Assembly (NCBI GenBank): GCA_958510825.1
Contig: OY294049.1
Coordinates: forward strand, 38,034,774 to 38,098,773
Reading direction: 5' to 3'
Origin: Brachypterus glaber
Taxonomy: Eukaryota; Arthropoda; Insecta; Coleoptera; Kateretidae
Length of the DNA: 64,000 nucleotides
The number at the start of each line of letters is the position of its first letter. Position 1 is the stretch's first letter. This document shows positions 12,192-22,895 of this stretch, piece by piece. A program made the translations under genes and the position numbers. Below the pieces are notes generated by a model that was given only the letters and a program-made list of their open reading frames with translations, was not told where the DNA came from and did no database searches.

Positions 12192-12293
12192 TAATTTATT
12201 ATTCCATCAATCTATTTTCTAATCATCGTACAGAGTGATATTGGTAGACTAAAAGTTTCGGGCTGCTGGCCCTCTTCAGTACCAATATCACAA
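12192..12293 (+). repeat. Half copy of palindromic element E
   Basis: TAATTTATTATTCCATCAAT...CATCGTACAGAGTGATATTG matches the left arm of the palindrome at 39011-39163. The tip sequence (TTCGGGCTGCTGGCCCTCTTC) is inverted relative to that copy, and the long right arm is missing. Confidence 0.7.
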
Positions 12294-13198
12294 CATAGTT
12301 GCTGAACATTTGCCATTTTTAAAACGATCCTGGACCTGTGTGCTTTGTGAAGGAACAGCCGATGTTGATTGATTTCTCGTGTTAACGTTTTACGAAAAAA
12401 CTTGCCTGAGAAACAAATACAAGAGAAATTTCGAAACTGGACCCATAAAAGTCATTTAATGTCCTTATATAAAAAAATGATATATGCATTTTTGTCATCT
12501 AATGAAAAAATAAAGCCAGATTTAACATTATATATGTGATCATCATAGACTATTATAGTCCATAGTCGCGCTAAAAAAAAACCTATAATAATGATATTAG
12601 CAAGATAGAAAATGTACCTTGGAAACTATTTTTGTTAACTGTAAATAGCAATTCAAACTACTAGCCGTACTGCATAGTCCAATTTCGTTACCTTGAAGAA
12701 GGAGCGCAGAACATAATTTATCAATACCTCATTTTTAAACTAATTTTTATAGTTATTTGTCTGATGTCATCAATAATCTTCCTTGTCAGTGATTAATTGA
12801 TAAATACTGATGACCCATCAATAATAATGTCGTCAGTGATGACATTGTTTTTTTTTTATTATTATATCTATTATTAAAAAAAAAACTTTATTATACAAAA
12901 TAAAAATTGTTTATTAATGTCAATAAAGTGCATAGCTACATCTATCACAGGTTTTTTGACAACGTCTACATCCCATCGAACCTAAAAATATCTGAGGTTA
13001 GATTTCTAAATTTTGGCACGTGTCAAATATGAATTACATTCTCTAATTTTTAAGGAACAACGTACTTACAATTCTTTTTAAATATGAATATATGACAATT
13101 TCCAAATGGGGCAGTAATGATATCATGAAGTTTTTCAAGCGACTTTTTAAATTTTTCCGATATTTTAGAATTCTAGAAAAGAATGTATTAAAATTATG
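12294..13198. other. AT-rich intergenic DNA, nothing recognised
   Basis: Some short inverted motifs (TCATCAATAATCTTCC, TGATGACATT) but no delimited element or gene. Confidence 0.3.
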
Positions 13199-13304
13199 TA
13201 CCGTCAAGGGGGATACTTTGATCCCAGGGTAATATAATAGGGTGGTATACCGTATACTTTGATTAAAGTAAACCATGGGATCAAAGTATCCCCAATTTAC
13301 GGTA
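13199..13304. mobile_element. MITE family F, copy 1
   Basis: Terminal inverted repeats TACCGTCAAGGGGGATACTT and AAGTATCCCCAATTTACGGTA, with inner GATCCCAGGG / CCATGGGATC. A related copy lies at 51160-51241. Ends of this type (ACCGTAAA...ACTTTGATCC) are familiar from insect genomes. No ORF. Confidence 0.8.
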
Positions 13305-13662
13305 CCAATAATTAAATATTTTTTTATACCTCTTCAGATTTTTCAGTGTTTCTTTTACAGATTTTTAAAATAGATAACCATTTCTAGAATTAAAACAAAA
13401 AAACAAATTAATCTCAGTTTAAGAATCTGGTGTAAAACGATGTGAAATATACGCGTATAAAATTATATGGTATTCAATACAACAGCATATTGTAAGATAC
13501 ATTTTGTTGTTGTATTAATACAATTTTCCAAATCTTTTGCAATGTTGCATCCTGTAGCTACACGTAGTTACTGTATACATATATTAGAAAACTTTTAATG
13601 TACCTGAATGTATTCTTGTTTTTAGTAATTTTTTAAGTTGACAAATTGTACAGTGGATTGTA

Positions 13663-15811
13663 TTAGCTAGTCTAAATAAATATATTATTATTATTATTAT
13701 TATTATTATACAGTAATAATAAAATCCTTACAAAGCATTTCTTTTTTTCATGATCCTGATCCGGATCATTATCATTTGTAGTTTCTTCTTCATCACCAAT
13801 ATTTTTTTCGTCGGTATCATTGCCTATTTCTCTGGCACCATTGGATTCTTCTTTGGGACTAATCATTCCGTTTCTGGTATTAGGCGTATCTTTTTTGGCA
13901 TAAGACTTTTGTTCTTTGAAACCATTATTTTCTTTTTTAACACCATTATTTTTATCGTTGACACCATTGTTTTTGTCTTTGACACCATTGTTTTTATCTT
14001 TGACACCATTGTTTTTATCTTTGACAACATTGTTTTTATCTTTGACACCATTGTTTTTATCTTTGACACCATTGTTTACATCTTTTACACCATTTTTGTC
14101 TTTAGAATTAAGGTTATCTTTGTCTCCAATATTTTTTTCTGCAGGTCCATTATTTGATTTCAAGTAACTTTTGTATATAATGGATCCATACTATAAAAAA
14201 AATAAAAAAATAATTTCAAAATAAATGCTTGGGTGATTTTTCAATAACCCTCTCTCCTATATTTTTTATATTTTTTTATATCAAAGTTTTATGTTTCTTT
14301 TGTTGACTGTATGATACTATTTTTTTTTCACTACTAGATTTAGAATACCATTATTTATCATGTTTTCAGACTGTGAAATCAATTTTCTTCTTGGAAAATC
14401 CACTGACACTGCTATCCACAGTTCCTACTCTTCTATTTTGCAGGGCCTGGATAGGGGTCTTACTACTCTGGGGATATACTTCGACCTAAGTCGTGCGTTC
14501 GACATGGTCAACCATTCAGCTCTTGTAAGCAAGCTGGAGAGTGCAGGTATAAGAGGTAGTGCTCTAAACTGGATAAAAACGTTTTTAGCTAACCGTAAAC
14601 AAATGGTAGAGATCACAGGTAAAAATAATAATATCTTTAATTTTAAATTTAAGTCACAGGTGAAGCCAGTCCCCTGCGGCACACCCCAGGGGTCCATACT
14701 ATCCCCTCTCCTGTTTGCCATTTTTTGTAATGACCTCAAAAAATTTCTTTTAAGTTTTCTTAATGAAACACAAAAAAGTAATGTTAACATAACGCAATTT
14801 GCGGATGACACTTCTGTCATTGTGACAGGTAAAACAGTGGCTGAGGCTACAAGTATTGCAGACAGGATTGTGGAGGGTATGGCTCAGTGGGCTGGCCGCA
14901 ACGGGCTTCTTCTTAACCAATCAAAAACAAATCTTATTCACTATAAGCTGGCTAACAAAAACTCCAGCTTGCTTGTAAGAATGAATGGTAAAGTGTGGTT
15001 CAGAGTGATGGAACCCTATTTTTGGGTGCTCACATCATGGAGGACTGCACATGGAAAAAACATATAGACACAATAGCAAAAAAAATCTGTTCCGCAAATT
15101 ATGCAATATTTAACCTCAGAGGTACTGTTAGTTTCGAATCACTCATTATCTTCTATAACGCTTTTGTCCAAAGTCGTCTCCACTACTCAATTATATTTTG
15201 GGGTAGTTCCTCAGAGATTGAGAGATTATTACTGTTACAAAAAAAAGTCTTAAGAAGCATTTGCAATGAAAGATTTGATGCGCATTGTGTCCCACTCTTT
15301 AAAAAGTGCAAAATCATGACCGTATATTCGCTATACCTTTACAAATTATGTCTTTTTGTAAGGAGAAACTCTATACTATTTGAGAAAAATAACCAGTTTA
15401 CTCTGGGAATGACAACTCGCCATAGTAACGAACTAGCGTATCCTAGGCATAGGACTGCAGCTTTTGAAAAGGGTGTGGGGTACATAGGGGTAAAAACATA
15501 TAGGTCTCTACCAACTCATATAAAAAACATAACAAAATTTACCATATTTAAAACTCAAGTAAAGGAATTTTCTATGCAGCATCCCCTGTACTAATTGGAG
15601 GACTATTTCAGTGGAAACTTAAGGTAATTTTTAATATTTTTTAAAATGTAATGTAATGTTACTCTTGTAACTATACTTCGTATTTGTATTTTCAATTGTA
15701 TTTTAATTGTATTTATCATGTAATTTATAATATTTTATATATATATTTTTTTTATAATACCGACATTGACGTGTTCACAGAATTTTGTTATTCTCTTAAG
15801 AACAAATAAAC

Positions 15812-15859
<48 letters not shown>

Positions 15860-16744
15860 ATTAATTATAATTATTGCCAATTAATACAATCAATAATTAC
15901 CTAAATATTATGAAAACAATTAAAAAAAAACTAAATTTTTAAACGTCAGCAAATGTCATTAATCAAGACTACTCGATTTTTATGAAATTTTCAGGAAACA
16001 TAATTTCTGTTCATAGTTTATTTTATCATTTAAATAAAAATAGTTAAATAGTGCTAGTAGTGAAAAAACTAATATATAAACTACGGTAGAGCAGACTATT
16101 ATAGCCTCGCACTCTTAAATCCCTCGTTGCTCGCAGCTCGGGATTTAACACGCTTGGCTATAAAAAATGTCTTCTCTACCTTGGTATATAATTACTATTA
16201 AATTGTTTTTAACTTACACTGTTTTCACTGTGTCTTCTATCGGTTTCTAAGTCTGATTTGGAACCTTCTTCATCATCTTCATTTCGAGGAATATTTTTCA
16301 AAACTTTTGCCAAGTTTTTTGTCTAAAAGATATTGAAAAAAATAAATTTCAATTTTTTTTGCAATTTGGCTGTAATTTCGTAGTCTTACATTATTTCTAA
16401 CCAATCTTTTATTTTGTCCGTTAAGTTCTTCTGAACTTTCTTTTTCTACCTAAAAATAAAAATTAATTAATATCTTAATATCTTAATATCTTGGCTTTTA
16501 ATTTAAACGTTCTAAAAAAACACAAGGCTTACCTGATCATTTAGAGATTCTTTATTAATTTTAAAAATTGGAATCTAAAAGAAAGATTTTTTTTAATGTT
16601 TCAAAAAAATAAAATGTGTTTGCTTACTGAAATATCTACTGATGAAAGGCTTATTCTTCTCTTTTTCTTCTTTTCTTCCTTATTAAAAAATAATGAACAT
16701 ATTATATCTATTTACGAATAAATTACGTTATTTATACGTACCAT
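13663..16744 (-). CDS. Multi-exon gene for a charged, repeat-bearing protein (about 242 aa), unidentified
   Basis: I reconstruct seven coding exons on the minus strand, all joined in phase 0: 16744-16742 (ATG only), 16678-16628, 16574-16533, 16449-16390, 16322-16218, 14190-13732 and 13671-13663 (TS-stop). Donors are GTACGT, GTAAGC, GTAAGC, GTAAGA, GTAAGT and GTAAGG; acceptors end TAATAAG, TTTTAG, TTTTTAG, TTTTAG, TTATAG and TTTAG. The N-terminus is basic (EEKKKKRR), followed by RISLSSVDIS and a possible short helical segment (KNLAKVLKNI). The long exon encodes about nine heptads of the type KDKNNGV, from a 21-bp tandem repeat, then an acidic Asp/Glu/Asn-rich tail. No membrane segment, signal peptide or known domain is visible. 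I infer a nuclear or cytosolic, largely disordered protein. The last 60-bp intron is less certain: without it the ORF reads through to 13672. The 2-kb intron between the last two large exons carries a LINE on the opposite strand. Confidence 0.65.
13911..14085. repeat. 21-bp coding minisatellite
   Basis: The unit is about GACACCATTGTTTTTATCTTT on the plus strand, repeated about eight or nine times with few differences. It lies in the large exon of the minus-strand gene and encodes the KDKNNGV heptads. It keeps all three forward frames open, which produces spurious ORFs on both strands. Confidence 0.9.
14360..15594 (+). pseudogene. LINE reverse transcriptase region, frameshifted (jockey/CR1/I-like)
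   Basis: The first reading frame (14360 to about 14995) carries RT blocks: GIYFDLSRAFDMVNH (with the first catalytic Asp), CGTPQGSILSPLLFAIFCND, QFADDTSVIV (the catalytic F-A-D-D) and the NGLLLNQSKTNLIHY block. The frame then shifts by one near 14995-15067 and continues as LFLGAHIMEDCTWKKHID with thumb-like sequence to 15594. The upstream endonuclease and the element's 5' end are absent, so this is 5'-truncated and inactive. A (TTA)n tail follows at 15813-15857. It sits in an intron of the minus-strand gene, in opposite orientation. The clade is my inference from the motif style. Confidence 0.85.
15595..15857 (+). mobile_element. LINE 3' UTR and (TTA)n tail
   Basis: After the RT stop, about 215 bp of AT-rich 3' UTR ends in GAACAAATAAACTATTATTA and some 14 TTA units. 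A microsatellite 3' end of this kind is typical of several LINE clades. Confidence 0.7.
15910..16193 (+). repeat. Dispersed repeat G, short copy with palindromic end (P2)
   Basis: ACTAAATTTTTAAACGTCAG, then CAAATGTCATT, then GTTAAATAGTGCTAGTAGTG and a palindrome from 16071 to 16193. The same landmarks occur in the same order in 17920-18904, with about 700 bp of extra sequence between them. The palindrome has arms TACGGTAGAG...TTATAGCC / GGCTATAAAA...CTCTACC and the CpG-rich tip CCCTCGTTGCTCGCAGCTCGGG. It lies just downstream of exon 5 of the minus-strand gene, inside its intron. Confidence 0.7.
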
Positions 16745-16859
16745 TATGATTAAATTAACAAAAAATATAATAATAAAAAATAATTAAATTATGTACATGA
16801 CAATTTTAACCTAATTTTAATGGACCTTCATATCTGACAATTTTATGTCGGTGTATTAC

Positions 16860-17200
16860 GCAGTGGCGTAACTACAGGCTCGCAAAGGGTCCTGTCTTTT
16901 AGCATAAATTAATCTGGTTAAAAAAAATCTAGAGTACACTGAGGTGAATAATATAGAGAACAACAAGCCGTGAAGATATGTAATGCTACCTTCCCCTCAT
17001 AGAACTTGATTTTTCCTGAAAAAAAGTCCATCGCATTATTTGTTCTTGAGCTATCGTGACATTTGAAAAATTGCTTATTTTTTTATAAAAAATAAATTTA
17101 TACCCAAGATTTTTTTGTCCAGGACGATTTTTGATTTTTTTGAAAATTCGAAAGTACCGTATACTATTATTCTAGCACAGGCGCTGTAAATAATATAACT
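16860..17200 (-). repeat. Remnant of repeat D and a GTGGCGTAAC transposon end
   Basis: CAGTGGCGTAACTACAGG at 16861 resembles termini frequent in insect transposons. Further right, sequence complementary to repeat D is present: AAGCCGTGAAGATATGTAAT, and ACCGTATACTATTATTCTAG with CACAGGCGCTGTAA. Confidence 0.5.
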
Positions 17201-17820
17201 GGACTATAAGTCCTTTCGCTCATCCAAGACAGATATTTTTTATTTGATATGTTATGGGACGCCCTCTTTATAAATTTATATTTCCCGCAGCATAAATTTC
17301 AATCATTCGTAATTATAGGCAGATATAAATATTCATTAGTCAACTTTATCAAAGCTAAATAACGTTAAATAGAGATAACAATTTTGCGATTTACAGATAC
17401 GATCAAAAACAGGTGTAGAAGTCCAGGAGACACGACTTCGCCGACAGAATATCCAAAATTCGAAGTCAAAAACAGCAACAAAATATCTAGTCGGGGAGTT
17501 GGTGACCATTTTTCTTTTATTATTTTCTCCCGGTTGACAATTTAAGCAATGCCGTTTTGATTAAATGAAAATTTTTGGAATTATCATATGTCAAATAAAA
17601 TTTGTAAAGACTGTAAAAACTAGCCTTATCTGGATGTAATACATGTTGCGTTTGACTCGGTAAGTTAATAAAATTTATTTAATTTTATTAATTTAATTTC
17701 ATTTATTTTTAGGGTAACTGATTACACCATATTTTTGGGGCTTCTAGCATCCAAAGGAACCGGATCCAGAATCTGACGATTTAGAAATAGCTTTATTTAA
17801 ATGTACTTCAAGATATGATC
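17201..17820. other. AT-rich intergenic DNA, nothing recognised
   Basis: No ORF or repeat that I can support. Confidence 0.3.
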
Positions 17821-17827
17821 AAAATTT

Positions 17828-17863
17828 GCGTTACGTATACGTAATTCTTGAACGTTCCCCAAT
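17828..17863 (-). repeat. GGGAACGTTCAAG terminus, degenerate
   Basis: Reads GGGGAACGTTCAAGAATTAC on the minus strand, followed by GTAACGCAAATTTTGATCA. One of about seven such termini in the window; the one at 31858-31953 forms a closed hairpin. Confidence 0.6.
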
Positions 17864-17919
17864 TGATTTCTGTCACTTTAGATGTTTCAGTTTCATATTA
17901 TGAAAAAAAGCTAAAAAAA

Positions 17920-18904
17920 AACTAAATTTTTAAACGTCAGTTCAAAGTATTTATTTGAGCAAATGTCATTGACCAAGGCTACTTGATTTTCATGAAAATT
18001 TCAAGAATAGTATATTCTATAACTAGTATGGAATAGACAATAGAATAGAGCGGAAAGTTTGTCATACGAGCCGGCAGGCGAGTATGACGGTCCCGCGAGC
18101 GCGGAATGACTATTCCATACGTGTTGTAGACTATACTTTTTCTTCGACTGCAAATATGAAACACTGTATGGCTTTAAACTGCGGACAAGGTTAAAAAACA
18201 TGTTTTTTGTGACTCGATATTGTAAATGCAACAAAACACATATTTTTAAATAAAGCAATTAATGTTATTTAATAATATTATCAAATCAGTACTTAAAAAA
18301 TATTTTTATTTAATTTTAGCACATATTTACAAATTTTAATGCAAAAATTGAAGGTTTTGTCAGATTGTTGTGACAGATATCAGGTTTAAATATTTACCAA
18401 TAGATGGAGAAGTTTAAATTTTTTGAACTAAATTGATAAAAAACTGGTTAAGAAAAACTAATAAACTTTATGTAATTTTAACGCAAAACTTTAAATTGCA
18501 TTAAATTATTCAATATTTCATGGTAAAATATATATATTTTTGCTAATTTTGCTACAGTTTTCTTTACTTTTATAAACAAGAGATGGCACTACATGTGCTC
18601 ATTCTAACACTTGATAAGGAATATTACCGTATCTAGAGCTAGAATGGATTCATTCTGTGTTTGAAAAGTGTGTGTATTTGCTTACATTCTAAAGCAGTCG
18701 TAGAAAAATTTAATTTCTGTAAATTATTTATTTTATTATTTGAATAAAAATAGTTAAATAGTGCTAGTAGTGAAAAAAATAATATATAAACTACGGTAGA
18801 GAAGACTATTATAGCCTCGCACTCTTAAATCCCTCGGTTGCACGCAGCATAGGATTGAATACGCTCGGCTATAAAAAATGTCCTCTCTACCTTGGTATAT
18901 AATT
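17920..18904 (+). repeat. Dispersed repeat G, long copy
   Basis: Shares its left 95 bp and its right 185 bp (GTTAAATAGTGCTAGTAGTG onward) with 15910-16193. About 700 bp between them (18009-18715) is unique to this copy and begins with palindrome P3. Either the short copy is a deletion derivative or this copy gained an insertion. The right part is a second version of palindrome P2 (18781-18904). Confidence 0.7.
18009..18137. repeat. Long palindrome with CpG-rich tip (P3)
   Basis: Outer arms AGTATATTCTATAACTAGTA / TACGTGTTGTAGACTATACT, inner arms GTATGGAATAG / CTATTCCATAC and GTCATACGAGCC / GGCGAGTATGAC. The tip and adjacent stem are CpG-rich (CCGGCAGGCG, CCCGCGAGCGCGG). A minus-strand ORF across it is a by-product. 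Confidence 0.7.
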
Positions 18905-19334
18905 ATCAGTACTCGGCGAATTTCCAGTGCTTGCATCGGCGTCGCGTCGACTCTAGCGTTGACGTGAGGTTTTTAATATTTACATTTTTATCTTTATTTT
19001 TTTATCTTTATTTTTTTTTAAATGATTCCATTTCAACGAATAAGGTGGGAAAAAAAGTTATCGATGAATAAAAATTAAAAACTTTCGTATTCTTAAAAGA
19101 TAAAAATCGAATGTCGGTTTTTTTCTTGAAAAACTCCGATATATATACATATTTATAGTTAATATGTATAGTCAATATTGTTGTATGTAACAAATTACTC
19201 GTCAAATGTTTCGATTTAGTGACCTTTATAAAAATTTCCCTCATAATTCGGAAAAATTATTCCGTAAGTCTATGTTTTTGTGTTTATTTTCAACGTTGAT
19301 GAGTCATAACTAAGCTTACGCCGACTACTGATAA
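18905..19334 (-). mobile_element. MITE family H, copy 1
   Basis: Termini TATCAGTACTCGGCGAA (left) and TTATCAGTAGTCGGCGTAAG (complement of the right end) form an inverted repeat. The body (GACGTGAGG..., CCTCATAATTCGGAAAAATT, TCAACGTTGATGAGTCATAA) is present in reverse orientation at 39353-39776. A 78-codon ORF inside is not convincing; the two copies differ by indels. Confidence 0.8.
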
Positions 19335-19667
19335 TTATCATACTATTATGCAAAACTGAATGACTAAAATTAGTCGACTACACTGGACTATATAAAGTAA
19401 AGGCATACTTTATAGGTTATGCTATACATAGTATTTTATTGACAGTTCGAAGGGTGACCAATCAAATTCATTCTAACTCTAATTACCACGTATAAACAGA
19501 AGAATGTCACGGCTCGGTTGATATCAAATCCGACCAATCGCAATTTTGCAATAAATGAATTGATATTTAAATGTTATGCAAATATAAGTATATTCAAATA
19601 ACATAATACGCAATGTACATAGCAATTAGTTTACCATAAATTGATTGCTGACTGTAGTTCCACATAT

Positions 19668-19715
19668 ACCTTGTGTTTGAGATTATACAAAACGGAGAAA
19701 ACAAAGATCAAGGCA
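19668..19715 (+). repeat. Isolated arm of MITE family J
   Basis: TTGAGATTATACAAAACGGA followed by GAAAACAAAGATCAAGGC matches the left arm of the element at 22736-22895. Confidence 0.6.
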
Positions 19716-19729
19716 CACGGTAGATAAAT

Positions 19730-20313
19730 CGCACAACCCGAAGAAAAGCTCTAAAAATTCTAAAAAGATTAGGTTTTCTTCCAAATGTTGAAAGTAATCC
19801 CTACAAAAACAAAAAAGTTATGGGAGTTAAACTTTCAAAGAAATCAAAAAAAGCTGATAAGCCGATTAACGTAACTTTTTGAGGAACAATTACTTTTATT
19901 ATAAGAATCAATTTCTACCAATTTTGAAAGTAATCAACCCAATAACAAAAAAGTTTCAGAGGCTCAAACTTTTTTAAAAAATGAAAATTATAATTTTTAA
20001 ATTTTTTTCGTTTTTCGCTAAAAACGAAAAAATTTAAAAAAAATCGCAAAAAGAAAATATGAAAATATGAAAAACTAAAAAAAAAACTAAAAAAATTGAT
20101 TTTTTTTTCGTATTTAAAAAAATATCTTATTTTTTTTTCAAAATTTTTTGTTTTTTCGCAAAAAATGTCAAAAAGTTTTTTTTTGAACTTTTTTTCCGAG
20201 TATTTGGGAAAATGTAATATACCATTTACTTTGAATAGTGTATAATAGAATGCGTAGCATTACATATCTTCACGGCTTGTTTGGATTTATTACACTTTCT
20301 TTCGGGTTGTGCG
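19730..20313. mobile_element. Inverted-repeat element containing repeat D
   Basis: Ends CGCACAACCCGAAGAAA and TTTCTTTCGGGTTGTGCG are complementary. The interior has the landmarks of repeat D (AAAAACAAAAAAGTTATGGG, GAATGCGTAGCATTACATAT) and homopolymer tracts. These termini may therefore define repeat D as a non-autonomous transposon. The copy at 9200-10020 lacks them. Confidence 0.6.
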
Positions 20314-20902
20314 AAATAGTTAATATTAAAGTACCACCTTCTGCATACTAATTTCTGAATAGAACAACATTGTTTTTGTTGTAATGGTGCCTTCGTCTCG
20401 GTACTCCAATAACGACTGTTGATTATATGCTAATGTCACGGTACTCGTTGCGCAAATCGGTACCGCGACCGTAACAATGCGGAGCAATGATATAGCGCTG
20501 GTACGGTACCAAACCGCGGCACCACTCTGTGATCAAGAATGCGTATGTCGTGGGCGGCCAACTCGATTTGCCCGGAGACAAAACATGGCTTCTTGAGTAG
20601 TCAACATGGCCGACTACCCATTGTTTCTTGCAGGAATTTTGTGTCCAAACGGCAAGAGGATGGTACAGTACCATGAAGAATTATGGGTGTTGTTATTGTA
20701 GAACTGGAATAAGAAAAAATAAATCAAATATAAGATTTATTCTTAACCCTCCAGCTACGGGTAGTATAGTTACTATACCGTGTAGTAACTATCTTTACTC
20801 TTTGTAGCAGTCCTATAATCTTGCACTTTCTAAATAAACCTTTTTTTTTATGATATCTATAATGTACCTGGGTTAGTTCAGAGTTAGACGATAAACATCT
20901 AT
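20314..20902. other. Intergenic DNA with a CpG-containing stretch
   Basis: Bases 20430-20640 are GC-richer (GGTACCGCGACCGTAAC, CGTGGGCGGCCAACTCG) and open for 83 codons on the minus strand. I recognise no domain and see no splice signals, so I do not call a gene. A small palindrome (GTATAGTTACTATAC) lies near 20764. Confidence 0.35.
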
Positions 20903-21038
20903 AATAGTATATTATACACCTAGTATGCGAACTAAGTCTTTAGTGTTCGAGACTAAAGTTTTTTTGCTGAGACGGAGTCGAGGCAAAAATCAGTCGAGAA
21001 CACTTAAAACAGTTCGCCTACGTGGTGCATATACTATT
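20903..21038. repeat. Long palindrome with CpG-rich tip (P4)
   Basis: Arms AATAGTATATTATACACC / GGTGCATATACTATT outside, then GCGAACTAAGTCTTTAGTGT / AACACTTAAAACAGTTCGC, then TTTTTTTGC / GGCAAAAA. The tip TGAGACGGAGTCGA is GC-rich. Confidence 0.8.
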
Positions 21039-21839
21039 TTTTCTGCTACCTAAATCTAATAACTCCAAATATCAGTTAAAAATAAAGTTTAAAAATCATT
21101 TTGATATAGCTGTCAGTTTGACAAATAAGTTGAAAAAAGTTAGTAGTTGTCTCAATTTTTTTTTATTATGGACCGTCGTCAATAAACAATGCTTAACAAC
21201 GGTTATTAATAAATTAGTTCACTGAATTTATTGGTTGCCAAGGTAAACAAGCCTTGACAACGGTAAAAAAATATGTAAGCTAGCACTTAATTAGGTAGTA
21301 GAAAAAAATAATATCTTCATAAAATAATTATTATCAGGGGTGTAAATTGGTTGTTTTAGTCCCGGAGAATAAATGGAAAAATTCATGCTAGGGGCTAAAA
21401 CACACTTTACTTCTGAGGTATATAAACTATTTTTTGCACGACCGAAAACTACATTTACGTAATTGGCTTGATGTGCGGCCATGTATCTTATAAGCCAATC
21501 ACGGCATCGCATTCTTATGTTTTATGTTCTTATGCAAGCTTCTGGATAGGCCTTAAAGAATACTTATACCACATGATATATTATAATATGATATGGGCCT
21601 ATTTAACCATGACAGATTTATAATTGAAAGACATTATCAATAATTAAGGGTAGTACCGCTCATTACATGATAATTTTACTAAACTGTAAAAACTAGCTGG
21701 TAAACTGTACTGGAATGTTGAATAAATTACTGGTATTTAAAGCGAACTTTTTTTATAATAGTACCTATTTTTCTATATAATCTATACATTGGCATTGGCT
21801 ATTAGGCAGGATGGATATTCTTACTCTCTTATCTTATAC
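21039..21839. other. Intergenic DNA with a fragment of MITE K
   Basis: About 21455-21555 shares GGCTTGATGTG, CATGTATCTT, GCATTCTTATG and CTGGATAGGCCTTAA with elements at 34568-35277 and 40219-40785, in a rearranged order. Otherwise nothing recognised. Confidence 0.45.
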
Positions 21840-22092
21840 CAACGAACTAATAACTCTTCTTTCTAGAATACGCATACCGTTAAAATAAAGTATCGCCAAC
21901 ATCTCGGTTTGTTTGTAAACAAATAGTAGGTATATTCAGGCCTGAACAATAACAATTACCAGTAACTGGTATTGCTGTCTCTGTTAGAACAAAGATGTGC
22001 GAGTAAGACAGACGAATGTTTATGTTGCCGACGTTTTTGTCAGTTTTTACGAATGAAATGCGTATTCTAGAGAGAAGAGTTATTAGTTCGTT
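21840..22092. mobile_element. MITE family I
   Basis: About 36-bp near-perfect terminal inverted repeats: AACGAACTAATAACTCTTCT followed by TTCTAGAATACGCAT, and the complement at the right. About 250 bp, no ORF. Confidence 0.8.
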
Positions 22093-22735
22093 GTCTTAGA
22101 CTCTCAAGATTTGTTATTTTGGAAAATTTGTTGCCCATATACCTATTCAGCCAAATTGTAACCCTATAACTCGAGAACGCTTTAAGATAAAGTCCTCTTT
22201 GGGCGATGGTTTCTTTATAATAAATTTATACAAAATTCTCGATGGGGTTGTTTTTGGTAATAATCTGAGTGGATTAGTTGGTCAGAACTATTATTTTTTC
22301 TGATAGCTAGCTTAAAATTAATAGTACACAAAAATTTAGCTGTAAAATATTTCGATTTTTTTTTCAATTTTGTTTTTCTTTTTGTTTTTAATTTTGTTTT
22401 TATATATTTTTTTTTGCATCATTGTTTTTAATATACTTCTTTTTTCTACGTCCATGTTTATGGTCTATGGAACGTACAGTCTTAAAACATTTTTAATTGT
22501 AGGTCAGTATAAGAGTGCGGCTCTTTAATTATACAGATAAAGAAAAAATCATGCAGCACACGTATAATCTGCGATCTAAAATTATTCGTTGCTGATAAAT
22601 ATTTTTCCCTCCCCCAATCGCGCCCATCTTAGTTTCAACTAGACAAGTACCTAAATACTGCTGCAAACATAAATTAAGGTATTCATACAAGGACTAAGGC
22701 AGAGTCGTACCGTCGGGGAGGGATCATTATACAGC
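22093..22735. other. AT-rich intergenic DNA, nothing recognised
   Basis: Homopolymer-rich near 22340-22440. No supported feature. Confidence 0.3.
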
Positions 22736-22895
22736 CTGTTTGAAATTATACAAAACGGAGAAGACAAAGATCAAGGCTGACGTGATTTCTTTTAAATGAA
22801 ACAGCGCATCGAACGGGCCGTCTCCCCACTACAATCACGTCAGCCTTGATCTAATAGTTTTATTTTTGTTTTCTCTGTATTGGATCTCAAACACA
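22736..22895. mobile_element. MITE family J
   Basis: Arms of about 50 bp: GTTTGAAATTATACAAAACG ... GATCAAGGCTGACGTGAT at the left pair with ATCACGTCAGCCTTGATC ... GGATCTCAAACA at the right. The short core between them contains GAACGGGCC. No ORF. Confidence 0.8.

Noticed and set aside
13750..14167. Long plus-strand ORFs with hydrophobic repeats (FDTIVFI, LTPLFLS)
   Set aside because: They mirror the 21-bp minisatellite of the minus-strand exon. Splice signals and flanking exons exist only on the minus strand.
14425..14820. 131-codon minus-strand ORF
   Set aside because: Antisense of the LINE RT core, whose motifs read clearly on the plus strand.
20423..20674. 83-codon minus-strand ORF in a CpG-containing stretch
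   Set aside because: No recognisable domain, no ATG context or splice sites, and composition alone could keep it open. It remains a candidate only for a homology search.
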